In this document: positions 1-8,490 of the stretch, one piece after another | How the letters are laid out: every line of letters starts with the position of its first letter | Position numbering within the stretch: position 1 is the stretch's first letter | Assembly: GCA_029255605.1 (NCBI GenBank) | Contig: JANLJF010000063.1 | Location: 1 to 50,015 of the forward strand | Source of the DNA: Azovibrio restrictus | GTDB lineage: Bacteria; Bacteroidota; Bacteroidia; Chitinophagales; Chitinophagaceae | Length of the DNA: 50,015 nucleotides | Direction: 5' to 3' | The notes under the pieces: model-generated | What the model was told of the DNA's origin: nothing | The model's database searches: none | What the model saw: only the letters and a program-made list of their open reading frames with translations | Position numbers and translations under genes: made by a program

Positions 1-992
1 TTACTCATCTCCAGCATTCTGTCTATAGGCTTTTTGGCTGCAAGACGAACATCTTCAGGCATCAATATTTCCGGCAGCTCATATTTAATACATAAATACA
101 ATTTTTCAAGTGTATTTAGTTTCATATGAGGACAGTCGTTGCATGCGCATGCATTATCGGGTGGAGCTGCAATAAAAACTTTATCGGGCGATTTCTGCAT
201 CATCTGATGCAGGATACCCGTTTCCGTAGCTACTATAAAACCCTTCGAATCGTCCTCCTGCGTATATTTCAGCAATTGAGTAGTAGAACCTATAAAATCT
301 GCAATCCTTAATACAGGCTCTTCACACTCCGGATGTGCTATCAGTTTTGCTTCAGGATGCCTTTCTTTCAGCCTGGTGATTTTTTCAAGAGAGAATATTT
401 CATGCACCATACATGCACCGTTCCACAACACCATATTGCGCCCTGTTGTCTTATTGATATAAGCACCCAGATTCTTATCAGGAGCAAATATTATCTTCTG
501 CTCTTTAGGCAAACTATCTACGATGGCCTTAGCATTGGATGATGTACATATTATATCACTCAAAGCTTTTATACCCGCAGAACAGTTGATATAGGATATA
601 ACTATATGGTCAAGATGCTTTTCCTTGAATAGTTTGAATAATGCAGGGGGGCAGCTATCGCTTAAAGAACAACCCGCATTCAGGTCTGGCAACAACACCT
701 TCTTACCGGGATTCAGGATCTTTGCTGTTTCAGCCATAAAATGCACACCGGCAAAGACAATCATATCAGCATCTGTCTTTTCAGCCATTTGTGCCAAGCC
801 CAGGCTATCGCCAATATAATCTGCAATATCCTGTATATCGGGCTCCTGGTAATAATGCGCGAGTATTATGGCATTCTTCTCTTTCTTCAGCCTTTCTATC
901 TCAGCAAAAATATCCATCGACGGATCGACCTCAATATCCAGGAAACCTCTTTCAATCAATTTTTCTTTGGCAACATCTAAATTCACATCCAT
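1..992 (-). CDS. nadA: Quinolinate synthase NadA (C-terminal end cut by window edge)
   Basis: Condenses iminoaspartate with dihydroxyacetone phosphate to make quinolinate, the precursor of NAD; cytoplasmic [4Fe-4S] enzyme. Read on the minus strand from ATG at 992-990, the frame stays open for 330 codons to the window edge. The three conserved cluster cysteines are visible in their usual contexts: AGCSLSD (Cys about residue 108), WNGACMVHE, and the C-terminal [10 protein letters not shown] motif. The last residues ([10 protein letters not shown]) match the usual NadA C-terminus, so only a few codons are missing. The TTA at positions 1-3 is not the stop: it is out of frame. No clear TAnnTTTG promoter is seen; the upstream region is the candidate replication origin. 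Identification is secure. Confidence 0.97.
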   Translation of the reverse strand, partial: MDVNLDVAKEKLIERGFLDIEVDPSMDIFAEIERLKKEKNAIILAHYYQEPDIQDIADYIGDSLGLAQMAEKTDADMIVFAGVHFMAETAKILNPGKKVLLPDLNAGCSLSDSCPPALFKLFKEKHLDHIVISYINCSAGIKALSDIICTSSNAKAIVDSLPKEQKIIFAPDKNLGAYINKTTGRNMVLWNGACMVHEIFSLEKITRLKERHPEAKLIAHPECEEPVLRIADFIGSTTQLLKYTQEDDSKGFIVATETGILHQMMQKSPDKVFIAAPPDNACACNDCPHMKLNTLEKLYLCIKYELPEILMPEDVRLAAKKPIDRMLEMS

Positions 993-1042
993 AGTAGTAG
1001 TAAAATATTTTTTTTAAAAAAAGGATTATTATCAATTAGGAG

Positions 1043-1370
1043 TGTGGATATGGGGAAACAAAATTGTTATTCCTATTGCAAATTAACCGTTTTTATTTAG
1101 TTAACTGCTTATTAGTTCATTATCAACACTTACAAACCGCTACAATAAGGGATACCCACATAAAATGAGCATTTGTGGATTACAGAGGTGCTTTATAAAT
1201 AACCGATGGGAATATCGTAGAACGATGTTGAAAATCGAATTGATTTCAGGAACAAAAAATATCATTTCACTTATCCACAATCATAAAAAGGGATAAACTG
1301 ACATTTTTAAATCTGCTTTTCACAACTATCCACAAAGCTGGTCTAATAACATTAATTTATTAATAGGTCA
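1043..1370. other. Candidate chromosomal replication origin (oriC): DnaA-box cluster plus AT-rich segment
   Basis: The 523-bp gap between divergent nadA and the PpiD-like gene holds no plausible gene but several DnaA-box-like 9-mers (consensus TTATCCACA). I see one perfect box at 1271-1279 (+) and four with a single mismatch: 1043-1051 (minus strand, ATATCCACA), 1120-1128 (TTATCAACA), 1174-1182 (minus strand, TAATCCACA) and 1326-1334 (CTATCCACA), plus a weaker one at 1152-1160 (ATACCCACA). Immediately downstream, about 1348-1368, lies a run almost entirely of A and T (ATTAATTTATTAATA) that could serve as the unwinding element. Many Bacteroidota have an origin away from dnaA, so the absence of dnaA here is not decisive against it. 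This is inference from motif density; no skew calculation was done. Confidence 0.65.
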
Positions 1371-1479
1371 GTTTTACTTTTCAGTTAAATAAACTTAAAT
1401 GCAATAAGTAAAATTGTAATATCACGCATTATAGCTGCATTAAATTCGTATCAACACTACATAATCTCATTTTTTCGTA

Positions 1480-1487
1480 TAAATTTG
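1480..1487 (+). promoter_or_regulatory. Bacteroidota -7 element (TAAATTTG)
   Basis: Exact match to TAnnTTTG ending 28 bases before the ATG at 1516. No good -33 TTTG is evident at the usual distance, so strength is uncertain. Confidence 0.5.
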
Positions 1488-1515
1488 CCGTCCTTGTAAT
1501 AAACAGTTTTTAAAC

Positions 1516-3687
1516 ATGTCTGTAATTCAGAAAATAAGAACCAGGTACGCAAAGCTTGCCGGGTTTGTAATTGCACTATCACTGGTAGGCTTCATTTTAA
1601 TGGATGCATCTAACGGTCCGTTGGGTAGTTTGTTTGGTAGAGATAATGCTGTAGCAAAAGTTAATGGTGATAAAATAGACGTTAAGGACTATTCATTGAA
1701 AGTGAAAGACTATGAAGTAATATATGGATATACTTCAAAAGGCCGCGCACTGGATGATGCAACGCGTGCTCAAATTAACCAGCAGGCGCTTAACGACCTG
1801 ATTAATAATAAACTGATAGCAGAAGAATGTGAAAAACTGGGTATCACCACTACACCAGATGAAGAAAAAGAAATGATTTATGGTGCAAATGCTGATCCTA
1901 TTATTCAACAATACCAGATACAAGGCCAGCCTATCTTCCTGAATCAGCAGTCTGGCATGTTCGATCCGCAGATGGTGAAAGGTTTTGAACAACAGTTGCC
2001 GCAAATAGACCCTACTGGTAAACTGGCCGAAGAATGGGAAACAATAAAAAACTATGTGAAAAACAGCAATGCATTGAGAAAATATAATGCGTTGTTCACT
2101 AAAAATGTAACGCTGCCTTCTTTTGTTTACAACAGGGATCAGAAAGATAAATCTGAAATGGCCAATGCACGTTTTATAAAAGTGCCTTACGCTACTATTG
2201 ATGATAAATCAGTTGCGGTAAAAGATGACGAACTGATAGACTACATGAAAAAGCATGAGTCTATATATAAGATAACACAACCTATACGCAACCTGGAATA
2301 TGTAGCATTTGATGTGCTGCCTACTGCTGAAGATACGGCCCGCGCATTAGGTGCACTCAATCAACTTAAAACGGACTTCACAAATACAACAGATGCAGAG
2401 AGTATTGTTAACAGGAATTCTGATGAGCAATACAATCCGGCTTTTGTAAATAAAAAGTCTTTCATGTCTGCTTACGCAGATACTATTTTGAGACTACCTG
2501 TTGGTACAGTATATGGTCCGTATTTTGAGAACGGTAGTTACAAAATGGTAAAAGTTATAGATAAGAAAGTATTGCCCGATTCTGTAAAAAGCCGTCACAT
2601 ACTTGTACGTACAGAGGCTCAAGGCCAGGCGATATCTGCAGATTCTATAGCTAAGAAAAAAATAGACAGTGCCATAGCTATGGCAGCTACCGATTTTACG
2701 GGTGCCGTTACAAAATATAGCGAAGACGAGGGTAGTAAACAAACAGGTGGTGAATACACTTTTACGCTGCAACAAAAGCAAGGCTTGTCAAAAGAGTTTG
2801 GCGATTTTATATTTGATGGCAAAGCCGGCGAGAAAAAACTGGTGAAAGTTGAGAACGATAATTATGCAGGCTACCACTACATAGAAATATTGGAACAAAG
2901 CGGTATAGAAACTGCAGCAAAATTGGCAATAATAAGCAAAACACTGGCCCCCGGTGATAATACTGAAAATGCTGTGTATGCGAAAGCTTCAGAATTTGCT
3001 GGCAAAAATGCTACACAAAAAGCCTTCGACGAAGCCATCAAAAAACAAAACCTGAATAAAAGGATAGCTGATAACATTAAAGAAAATGATTTCAGCATAC
3101 AAGGTATAGGCAATAGCAGGGAAATCATCCGTTGGGCATATGAGTCTAAAATTGGAGATGTATCACCAGTATTTACGGTGAGCACTGCTGCAGGTACACG
3201 TTATGTGGTAGCAAAACTTGCCGGTGAACAGGAAAGCGGCCTGATGAAACTGGATGCCAACACACGTCCTTCCATTGAAATGATGGTAAGGAATGAGAAG
3301 AAAGCTAAAATGATACAGGATAAGTACAAGTCTGCAACATCATTAGAGCAAATAGCTGAGATGGCTAAACAACCGATTGTGCAGAGTGATTCTTTCAATG
3401 CATCTTCTCCGTTTATCAACACAATAGGGTACGAGCCTAAACTGGTAGGTTACATTTTCTATAAAGACTTTAAAACCAATACACTTTCTCCGGGTTTCAA
3501 AGGCCAGGAATCTGTGATCTATACGAACGTACTGCACAGGTTTACTATGCCATCAAAAGAAACACCTGAAATAGCTAATCAAATGCGTATGATGATGGGT
3601 ATGCAAATGCGTAACGCGGTAGCAGGGTCTTTTGCAGAAACGCTGAAAAGAAAAGCTAAAATATCTTACAATGTAGCCAATCTATAA
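1516..3687 (+). CDS. PpiD/SurA-like membrane-anchored peptidylprolyl isomerase
   Basis: Periplasmic folding helper for outer-membrane or secreted proteins. The 723-residue product has a short cytoplasmic N-terminus, one membrane segment at about residues 14-33 (ending in FILMDA), a SurA-N/PpiD-type helical chaperone region (about 45-200), and one parvulin-type rotamase domain at about 356-460 beginning SVKSRHILV, with the family's DEGSKQTGGEYTF signature. The C-terminal 250 residues are a second, degenerate parvulin-like or substrate-binding region. The size and architecture fit PpiD-like proteins of Bacteroidota rather than soluble SurA, which would have a cleaved signal peptide. It is monocistronic: a promoter match precedes it and a terminator hairpin follows at 3711. 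Start ATG 1516 puts the membrane segment at the expected place. Confidence 0.93.
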   Translation: MSVIQKIRTRYAKLAGFVIALSLVGFILMDASNGPLGSLFGRDNAVAKVNGDKIDVKDYSLKVKDYEVIYGYTSKGRALDDATRAQINQQALNDLINNKLIAEECEKLGITTTPDEEKEMIYGANADPIIQQYQIQGQPIFLNQQSGMFDPQMVKGFEQQLPQIDPTGKLAEEWETIKNYVKNSNALRKYNALFTKNVTLPSFVYNRDQKDKSEMANARFIKVPYATIDDKSVAVKDDELIDYMKKHESIYKITQPIRNLEYVAFDVLPTAEDTARALGALNQLKTDFTNTTDAESIVNRNSDEQYNPAFVNKKSFMSAYADTILRLPVGTVYGPYFENGSYKMVKVIDKKVLPDSVKSRHILVRTEAQGQAISADSIAKKKIDSAIAMAATDFTGAVTKYSEDEGSKQTGGEYTFTLQQKQGLSKEFGDFIFDGKAGEKKLVKVENDNYAGYHYIEILEQSGIETAAKLAIISKTLAPGDNTENAVYAKASEFAGKNATQKAFDEAIKKQNLNKRIADNIKENDFSIQGIGNSREIIRWAYESKIGDVSPVFTVSTAAGTRYVVAKLAGEQESGLMKLDANTRPSIEMMVRNEKKAKMIQDKYKSATSLEQIAEMAKQPIVQSDSFNASSPFINTIGYEPKLVGYIFYKDFKTNTLSPGFKGQESVIYTNVLHRFTMPSKETPEIANQMRMMMGMQMRNAVAGSFAETLKRKAKISYNVANL

Positions 3688-3710
3688 AGATTGCTTACTA
3701 CAGTATTTAT

Positions 3711-3739
3711 AAAAGCGGCTGCCACAGGCAACCGCTTTT
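3711..3739 (+). terminator. Terminator hairpin after the PpiD-like gene
   Basis: AAAAGCGG (3711-3718) pairs with CCGCTTTT (3732-3739), with an inner GCC/GGC pair, 24 bases past the stop at 3687. The 3' arm ends in a short T run. The TTTG at 3737-3740 could double as a -33 element of the next promoter. Confidence 0.7.
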
Positions 3740-3763
3740 GCATTTATAGTACCAGAGTAATCG

Positions 3764-3771
3764 TAATTTTG
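3764..3771 (+). promoter_or_regulatory. Bacteroidota promoter -7 element (TAATTTTG)
   Basis: Exact TAnnTTTG match ending 24 bases before the ATG at 3796, with TTTG at 3737-3740 as a possible -33 element (spacer 23). Confidence 0.55.
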
Positions 3772-3795
3772 CAACAGAGGGAAAAGATATCTAAA

Positions 3796-4320
3796 ATGGA
3801 ATTGATAAAAAATAAAGTAGCCGAGAGTGGTATTATAACGCTGGACCTAGCCAGCTATATGCTGAAAGAAGGTCAGGTTGCAACGTTTGATATAAAACCA
3901 TTTTTATTTCGCGAAATGATACTGCGCGAAAAGGATTATCGTGCATCTCTGCAAACATTTGACTGGGAAGCATTCCGCAATAAATATGTAGCTATATTTT
4001 GTTCTGCAGATGCGATAGTGCCTGTGTGGGCATATATGCTGGCAGCTACTTATTTAGAACCAGTAGCCCAGGCAGTATATTTTGGTACAGAGGCCGAAAT
4101 GCAAAAATTTTTCCTGCTCAGCAATATTGAAAAGATAGATAAAACAGAGTTTGAAGATAAGCGTGTGGTAATAAAAGGTTGTGGCGACACAGCCATACCC
4201 GATGCTGCTTATGTAGCCATTACCCAGCATTTAAAACCTGTAGTAAAATCGCTGATGTACGGAGAACCGTGCTCTACTGTGCCGGTGTATAAAAAACCGG
4301 CTACAAAACCAGCAGGTTAG
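3796..4320 (+). CDS. DUF2480 family protein
   Basis: Conserved protein of unknown function, 174 residues, typical of Bacteroidota. Recognised from the family pattern: N-terminal ELIKNKVAESGIITLDL, central FCSADAIVPVWAYM, and C-terminal VIKGCGDTAIPDAAYVA followed by MYGEPCSTVPVYKK. Three cysteines lie in conserved-looking contexts (FCS, GCG, PCS), which could suggest metal or thiol chemistry, but nothing is known that I can cite. An in-frame upstream TTG at 3691 exists, but it lies within the terminator-promoter region, so ATG 3796 is the better start. The 3' end overlaps the convergent DtxR-type gene by 20 bases. Confidence 0.88.
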   Translation: MELIKNKVAESGIITLDLASYMLKEGQVATFDIKPFLFREMILREKDYRASLQTFDWEAFRNKYVAIFCSADAIVPVWAYMLAATYLEPVAQAVYFGTEAEMQKFFLLSNIEKIDKTEFEDKRVVIKGCGDTAIPDAAYVAITQHLKPVVKSLMYGEPCSTVPVYKKPATKPAG

Positions 4321-4963
4321 AAGCTATTTTTTCTGAAAGCTGCAGTTCCTTTCCGTTTTCATTCATTACCAGCATGCTATTATCATAAGGCATGCGCTCT
4401 ATTATAGTCAGCTTGCTACCAATGCGTATCTGGAAACGTTCCAATTGCTGAAGGAAAGGGGAAGAAGTATCTCTTACCGCAACTATTTTACAATTGTCAT
4501 TTACATTTTTATCTATCAGCATCAGTGCAGTAGATGCAGGTATATCCCCATTCGGCTTGGGTATAGGGTCGCCATGAGGGTCATATTCAGGGAAGCCAAG
4601 AAACTCGTCCAGCCGCTCTATCAGTTTTTTAGAATGTATATGTTCCAACTGTTCAGCTACTTCATGCACTTCATCCCACGAAAAATGGAGTTTACTATAC
4701 AGGAATGATTCCCACAACCTGTGTTTGCGCAGTATCTGCAGTGCTGCTTTACTACCGCTTTCAGAGAGTTGAATTTTCTTGTACTTCTCGTAATGTATCA
4801 ACTCTTTTTCAGAGAGTTTTCTTAACATATCTGTAACGGTTGCAGGCTTGGTTTGCATGCGTTCAGCTATTTCATTTACAGATACTTCACCCGCTTCGTT
4901 TCTGTGCTGTATGCTGTATATAGCCTTCAGGTAATTCTCCTCCGTATACGTAAGTAGATACAT
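4301..4963 (-). CDS. DtxR/MntR-family metal-dependent transcriptional repressor
   Basis: A metal-sensing repressor for iron or manganese uptake genes. The 220-residue product has an N-terminal winged helix (residues about 1-65: YTEENYLKAIY, then EIAERMQTKPATVTDMLRKL as the recognition segment), a metal-binding/dimerisation domain (about 66-140, with HEVAEQLEHIHS carrying the typical Glu and His ligands), and a C-terminal FeoA/SH3-like domain (about 150-218). The full three-domain length matches IdeR/DtxR rather than the shorter MntR. Whether it senses iron or manganese cannot be read from the sequence; feoB at 24.9 kb is a possible target. No neighbouring transporter is co-directional. The end overlaps the DUF2480 gene by 20 bases. 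Confidence 0.93.
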   Translation of the reverse strand: MYLLTYTEENYLKAIYSIQHRNEAGEVSVNEIAERMQTKPATVTDMLRKLSEKELIHYEKYKKIQLSESGSKAALQILRKHRLWESFLYSKLHFSWDEVHEVAEQLEHIHSKKLIERLDEFLGFPEYDPHGDPIPKPNGDIPASTALMLIDKNVNDNCKIVAVRDTSSPFLQQLERFQIRIGSKLTIIERMPYDNSMLVMNENGKELQLSEKIASNLLVL

Positions 4964-5062
4964 GCCTGAAAGTTAATAAACATGTGGGAATGTCGCCATT
5001 TTTTATTAGTTTCGTTAGCATCCCAATAGCATAGTGGAAACGAAAAAGTGAAAATTTCCGAC

Positions 5063-5770
5063 ATGAGAATTGCCGATAAGAAAGCTATAGTATTACTACT
5101 GATTTTATTGCTTCAAGTTTGCTACGCATCAGCACAGGAAGGCATAAAAGAATCTGAAAAACCGCGCAACCTGAAAGTGCTGCGCGAATATGATGATGGC
5201 CGTGGTAACATGGTGCGCGAGATACAATACTCGCAAGGGTCGATGCGCGTTACAGAAACGATATATATCCCAAAAGTAAAAACGGGCATTAATGTACGCG
5301 TGGCTATCAGCCCCGATACTGTGAACAAAGATTCTGTATGGCTGCTTGTTGACAAAACAAAATACCTGGTACAGGTATATTATAAAAAGAGACCTATACG
5401 TGGATACCGTGCCGTATTTGGGCCCAATCCCAAAGTAAATAAATGCATGGAAGGCGACCGCTGCACTCCCGAAGGCTGGTTTAAAATTGCCGATAAAAGG
5501 AATAGCAGCAAGTACAACAAGTTTATGTTATTAAACTATCCTAATGAAAAAAGTTACGAGCAATTTAAAAACCTAAAAGAGAAAGGCACCATACCGGCCA
5601 ATGCACGTATAGGTGGCGATGTAGGTATACATGGCATATGGCCCGGTGGCGATGATATGATAGAAATGGGAGTAGGCTGGACCGATGGCTGCATAGCTAT
5701 GAAGAATAAAGATGTAGACGACCTGTATAAATGGGTACACGTAGGCATGCGTGTATACATCAGGAAGTAA
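5063..5770 (+). CDS. L,D-transpeptidase (YkuD domain), exported
   Basis: A periplasmic peptidoglycan enzyme expected to form 3-3 cross-links or attach proteins to peptide stems. The 235-residue product has an N-terminal signal peptide (charged MRIADKK, hydrophobic IVLLLILLLQV, then ASAQ) and a YkuD domain from about residue 90 to the end. The catalytic motif is intact: His190 in GIHGIW and nucleophile Cys210 in TDGCIAM. ATG 5063 is chosen over an in-frame GTG at 5048 because it gives a compact signal peptide. The 3' end overlaps the convergent deacetylase-like gene by 11 bases. The specific substrate is unknown. Confidence 0.93.
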   Translation: MRIADKKAIVLLLILLLQVCYASAQEGIKESEKPRNLKVLREYDDGRGNMVREIQYSQGSMRVTETIYIPKVKTGINVRVAISPDTVNKDSVWLLVDKTKYLVQVYYKKRPIRGYRAVFGPNPKVNKCMEGDRCTPEGWFKIADKRNSSKYNKFMLLNYPNEKSYEQFKNLKEKGTIPANARIGGDVGIHGIWPGGDDMIEMGVGWTDGCIAMKNKDVDDLYKWVHVGMRVYIRK

Positions 5771-7061
5771 GCCCTGCCATCTTTTCTAAAAACCGGGCAT
5801 AGTGTTGTGCCCAATTTTTCCATTCGGCATCTATACCCAAAGAAAAATTGTGGAACACGGTTATTAATCTGCTATTGGCAGCAATGAGGTATTGAGCCAT
5901 TTTTTCTAACCGCTCAAAGGCTACGTCAGCACGCAGATGATTTTCATAATGTGCGGTGCTATCCATAAAACAGAATGGATGTACTATTAATGCTGTTTCT
6001 TGTTCATTTTCCAGGTCGTACCAATAAAACGGTTGTGCGCTGCCACACCTGAAGCCAAGATGCGTACCATAGCCCATACTGAAATCTGTAGTAATGCCAT
6101 TTGCCAGCAGTTGGCGGTAAGTAGTCGGTAAAAACATCCGTACAAAATGTTGCCGCGAAATGTTTATAGGTTTACCAATGATGCCTTCCAGCGTGCCTTT
6201 CTCTGCTATCCAGGCATACTTATTATCGTTGGTATAATAAGAGGGATGTATGCCCACTGTACCTTCTGCTGCAAATCCTTTTATCAGTTTTTGCATAGCA
6301 GGGTGCAACGGGTGAATGTTCTTATCGAAAGGAGTGGTATCCAAACTTGCCAGTATAAAATACAGCGGCGCATAATGGTGCTTGCTATGCAATCCCTTTA
6401 AAAATTGAAAACTATCATAGGGATCTAACTCATTCCGCATTACAACTTCCAGCCGCTCAGATACTTTCAATAATTTGCCGCGCACCATATCACGCGCTAT
6501 ACCGCCCAGTGTTCGCTTCCATCCTTTATGCTTGTAAGAATAGGCAATGTCAATATCGTAAGTGGGCAGGAAAGAAAAAGGAGGCGTTTCTAAAGAAAGA
6601 TCTGTTTTCTCTTGCAAAAGTTTTCTGAAAGCTGTCACCCACTCATCTGCTATGGGGCGTTCCAGCAAGTGGTGCTTATATAATAAACTGTCTGTTGCCG
6701 GGTATCGGCCGTGTTTATCGGCCTTGTAAGGATAATATTCCTCGTAGCGCGATAGCAGGAAAAACAAGGCACTGAAAATATCAAATGGCAAAGTGGATAG
6801 TTCCTGCATTGGATAAAGCGTAGGAATATTTTGCCATGCACCGATAGCTACTTCGTGCTGCTGAATATCTTGCTGCCAAAGCAGTCCCGCATCTGGGATG
6901 CAAATAGCATTCGGTATTATTTTCCCATAACTGATATGCGCTGCATCTGCATTTTGTGTGAGCATGTAAGTACACCGCAGCTGTTCGCCAAACAACCATT
7001 TCAAAACATACTGTAGCCGGTTGCTATCTGCTGCACAGTATATGATAATGGGTGTTGACAT
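5760..7061 (-). CDS. Polysaccharide deacetylase-like protein (DUF7033 plus NodB-like region)
   Basis: A predicted carbohydrate esterase-type protein, 433 residues, without a signal peptide. The N-terminal third (about 1-160), with FDIFSALFFLLSRYEEY, resembles the DUF7033 domain that precedes polysaccharide-deacetylase domains in Bacteroidota. The second part starts with PTYDIDIAY (about 166-174), equivalent to the NodB TxDxD metal motif, and later contains GIHPSYYTN, equivalent to the HxxxH region. The activity is inferred from the fold family only; the substrate is probably a surface glycan. It starts 17 bases after lutB, so the two are probably co-transcribed. The 3' end overlaps the L,D-transpeptidase gene by 11 bases. 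Confidence 0.8.
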   Translation of the reverse strand: MSTPIIIYCAADSNRLQYVLKWLFGEQLRCTYMLTQNADAAHISYGKIIPNAICIPDAGLLWQQDIQQHEVAIGAWQNIPTLYPMQELSTLPFDIFSALFFLLSRYEEYYPYKADKHGRYPATDSLLYKHHLLERPIADEWVTAFRKLLQEKTDLSLETPPFSFLPTYDIDIAYSYKHKGWKRTLGGIARDMVRGKLLKVSERLEVVMRNELDPYDSFQFLKGLHSKHHYAPLYFILASLDTTPFDKNIHPLHPAMQKLIKGFAAEGTVGIHPSYYTNDNKYAWIAEKGTLEGIIGKPINISRQHFVRMFLPTTYRQLLANGITTDFSMGYGTHLGFRCGSAQPFYWYDLENEQETALIVHPFCFMDSTAHYENHLRADVAFERLEKMAQYLIAANSRLITVFHNFSLGIDAEWKNWAQHYARFLEKMAGLTS

Positions 7062-7078
7062 GTAATGGGTATAAAAAA

Positions 7079-8452
7079 TTAAGCTTTACGTTCTTTCCAT
7101 AGTTGCGCAAATGATTTCGGTGCGAATTGTATATCACCTCTGCCATCGCCCCAGCTATGGCTGAAGAGTTTATTCACTACTTTGTTTTTGATACCTGCAC
7201 CTGCGCTATTCATTAGTCCACGGTTCAGCATGGCCAGCTTCCACATTTTCCATCCTGCATTTTCTGAAAAGCTATTCAATCCCTCGCTTGCCGCAATATG
7301 GCGGTTCTCCAGCAGCATCTCGTGTATGTTTATTTTTACCGGGCAAACTTCTGTGCAATTGCCACAAAGGCTGCTGGCGTAGCTCAGGTGTTTATACTCT
7401 GCCATGTTTTCCAGGTGCGGTGTTATTACCGAACCTATGGGGCCGCTGTAAGTAGCACCATATGCATGCCCGCCAATGTTTTTATATACCGGGCAAGCAT
7501 TCAGGCAAGAGCCACAGCGTATGCAATACATGCTTTCGCGCACCTCGCTGCGTAGCAAGTTGGTGCGGCCATTATCCAGTAGTATCACATACATTTCATC
7601 CGGCCCATCTGTTTCATCAGCAGTACGCCCACCGGTAAAGATGGTATTGTAAACCGTAACACGCTGCCCGGTACCATAAGTAGCCAACAGCGGCCAGAAT
7701 ACATGCAGGTCATTTACGGAGGGCAATACTTTTTCAATACCTACAATAGCTATATGCGTTTTTGGGAAAGCGGTGCTAAGCCGTCCATTGCCTTCATTTT
7801 CGCTTACACATACAGCACCGATGTCTGCTATCAGGAAATTGCCACCGGTAATGCCTACTTCCGATGAAGTATATTTTTCACGCAGCATTTTCCGGGCTAC
7901 CTGCGTCAATTCCGATGGGGTAAGGTGCGGTTCGGTACCCAGCTTTTCGTGAAAGAGTTTAGCAACATCTTCCTTACTCTTATGCATGGCCGGTGTTACG
8001 ATATGATAAGGCGCTTCGCCGTCCAGCTGTTGTATGTATTCACCCAGGTCGGTTTCTACCGATTCAATATTATGCTTCGCCAGGAAATCATTCAGGTGTA
8101 TCTCTTCCGTCACCATCGATTTCGATTTCACTACCCGCTGCGTATTCTTTCCTTTGCATATCTGCAGTACGGCCTGCAGCACCTCGTCGGCATTCTCTGC
8201 CCATATCACCTTACCACCCCGCGCGATAAAGTTTTTTTCAAAAGTTTCGAGGTGCGTATCCAGTTGCTCTATAGCACGCCACTTTATATTTTTAGCTTTC
8301 TGGCGTGCCAGCTCCAGTTGGGCGTATTGTTGCTTGCCTTTCACTACAGCATCTGCATACTTCTGTATATTGAAAGTAAGCTTGCGCTTATGCTCCAGGT
8401 CGCCGGCCTTCACCTTGCTTTTAGCGATAAATTCAGATATGTTTCCTGACAT
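7079..8452 (-). CDS. lutB: LutB-type lactate-utilisation iron-sulfur protein (LUD domain)
   Basis: The iron-sulfur subunit of the LutABC L-lactate oxidation system. The 457-residue product has a LUD domain (about residues 60-295, with EVGITGGNFLIADIGAV) followed by two 4Fe-4S ferredoxin motifs, CIRCGSCLNACP and CGNCTEVCP, and a C-terminal DUF3390-like tail. Size and order match LutB/YkgF. ATG 8452 is preferred to an upstream in-frame GTG (8464), because that GTG overlaps a TAAGTTTG promoter element. Neither lutA nor lutC is adjacent. A polysaccharide-deacetylase-like gene follows after 17 bases. Confidence 0.93.
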   Translation of the reverse strand: MSGNISEFIAKSKVKAGDLEHKRKLTFNIQKYADAVVKGKQQYAQLELARQKAKNIKWRAIEQLDTHLETFEKNFIARGGKVIWAENADEVLQAVLQICKGKNTQRVVKSKSMVTEEIHLNDFLAKHNIESVETDLGEYIQQLDGEAPYHIVTPAMHKSKEDVAKLFHEKLGTEPHLTPSELTQVARKMLREKYTSSEVGITGGNFLIADIGAVCVSENEGNGRLSTAFPKTHIAIVGIEKVLPSVNDLHVFWPLLATYGTGQRVTVYNTIFTGGRTADETDGPDEMYVILLDNGRTNLLRSEVRESMYCIRCGSCLNACPVYKNIGGHAYGATYSGPIGSVITPHLENMAEYKHLSYASSLCGNCTEVCPVKINIHEMLLENRHIAASEGLNSFSENAGWKMWKLAMLNRGLMNSAGAGIKNKVVNKLFSHSWGDGRGDIQFAPKSFAQLWKERKA

Positions 8453-8463
8453 AACGGGTAGCA

Positions 8464-8471
8464 CAAACTTA
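8464..8471 (-). promoter_or_regulatory. Bacteroidota -7 element (TAAGTTTG) for lutB
   Basis: Exact TAnnTTTG match on the minus strand, 11 bases upstream of the chosen ATG at 8452, implying a leader of only a few bases. It decides the start codon against the GTG at 8464. Confidence 0.55.
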
Positions 8472-8490
8472 ATAAAAAGCGTATAGTATG

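Noticed and set aside
1-3. TTA at the window start, which looks like the nadA stop codon
   Set aside because: The nadA frame set by ATG 992 reads positions 5-3 as its last full codon, so the TTA is out of frame and the true stop is outside the window.
126-994. Several short plus-strand frames across nadA
   Set aside because: They are shadows of nadA on the other strand, with no signal, domain or promoter of their own.
3691-3795. N-terminal extension of the DUF2480 protein
   Set aside because: The extension starts with a TTG codon and runs through a terminator hairpin and a promoter element; ATG 3796 fits the family N-terminus.
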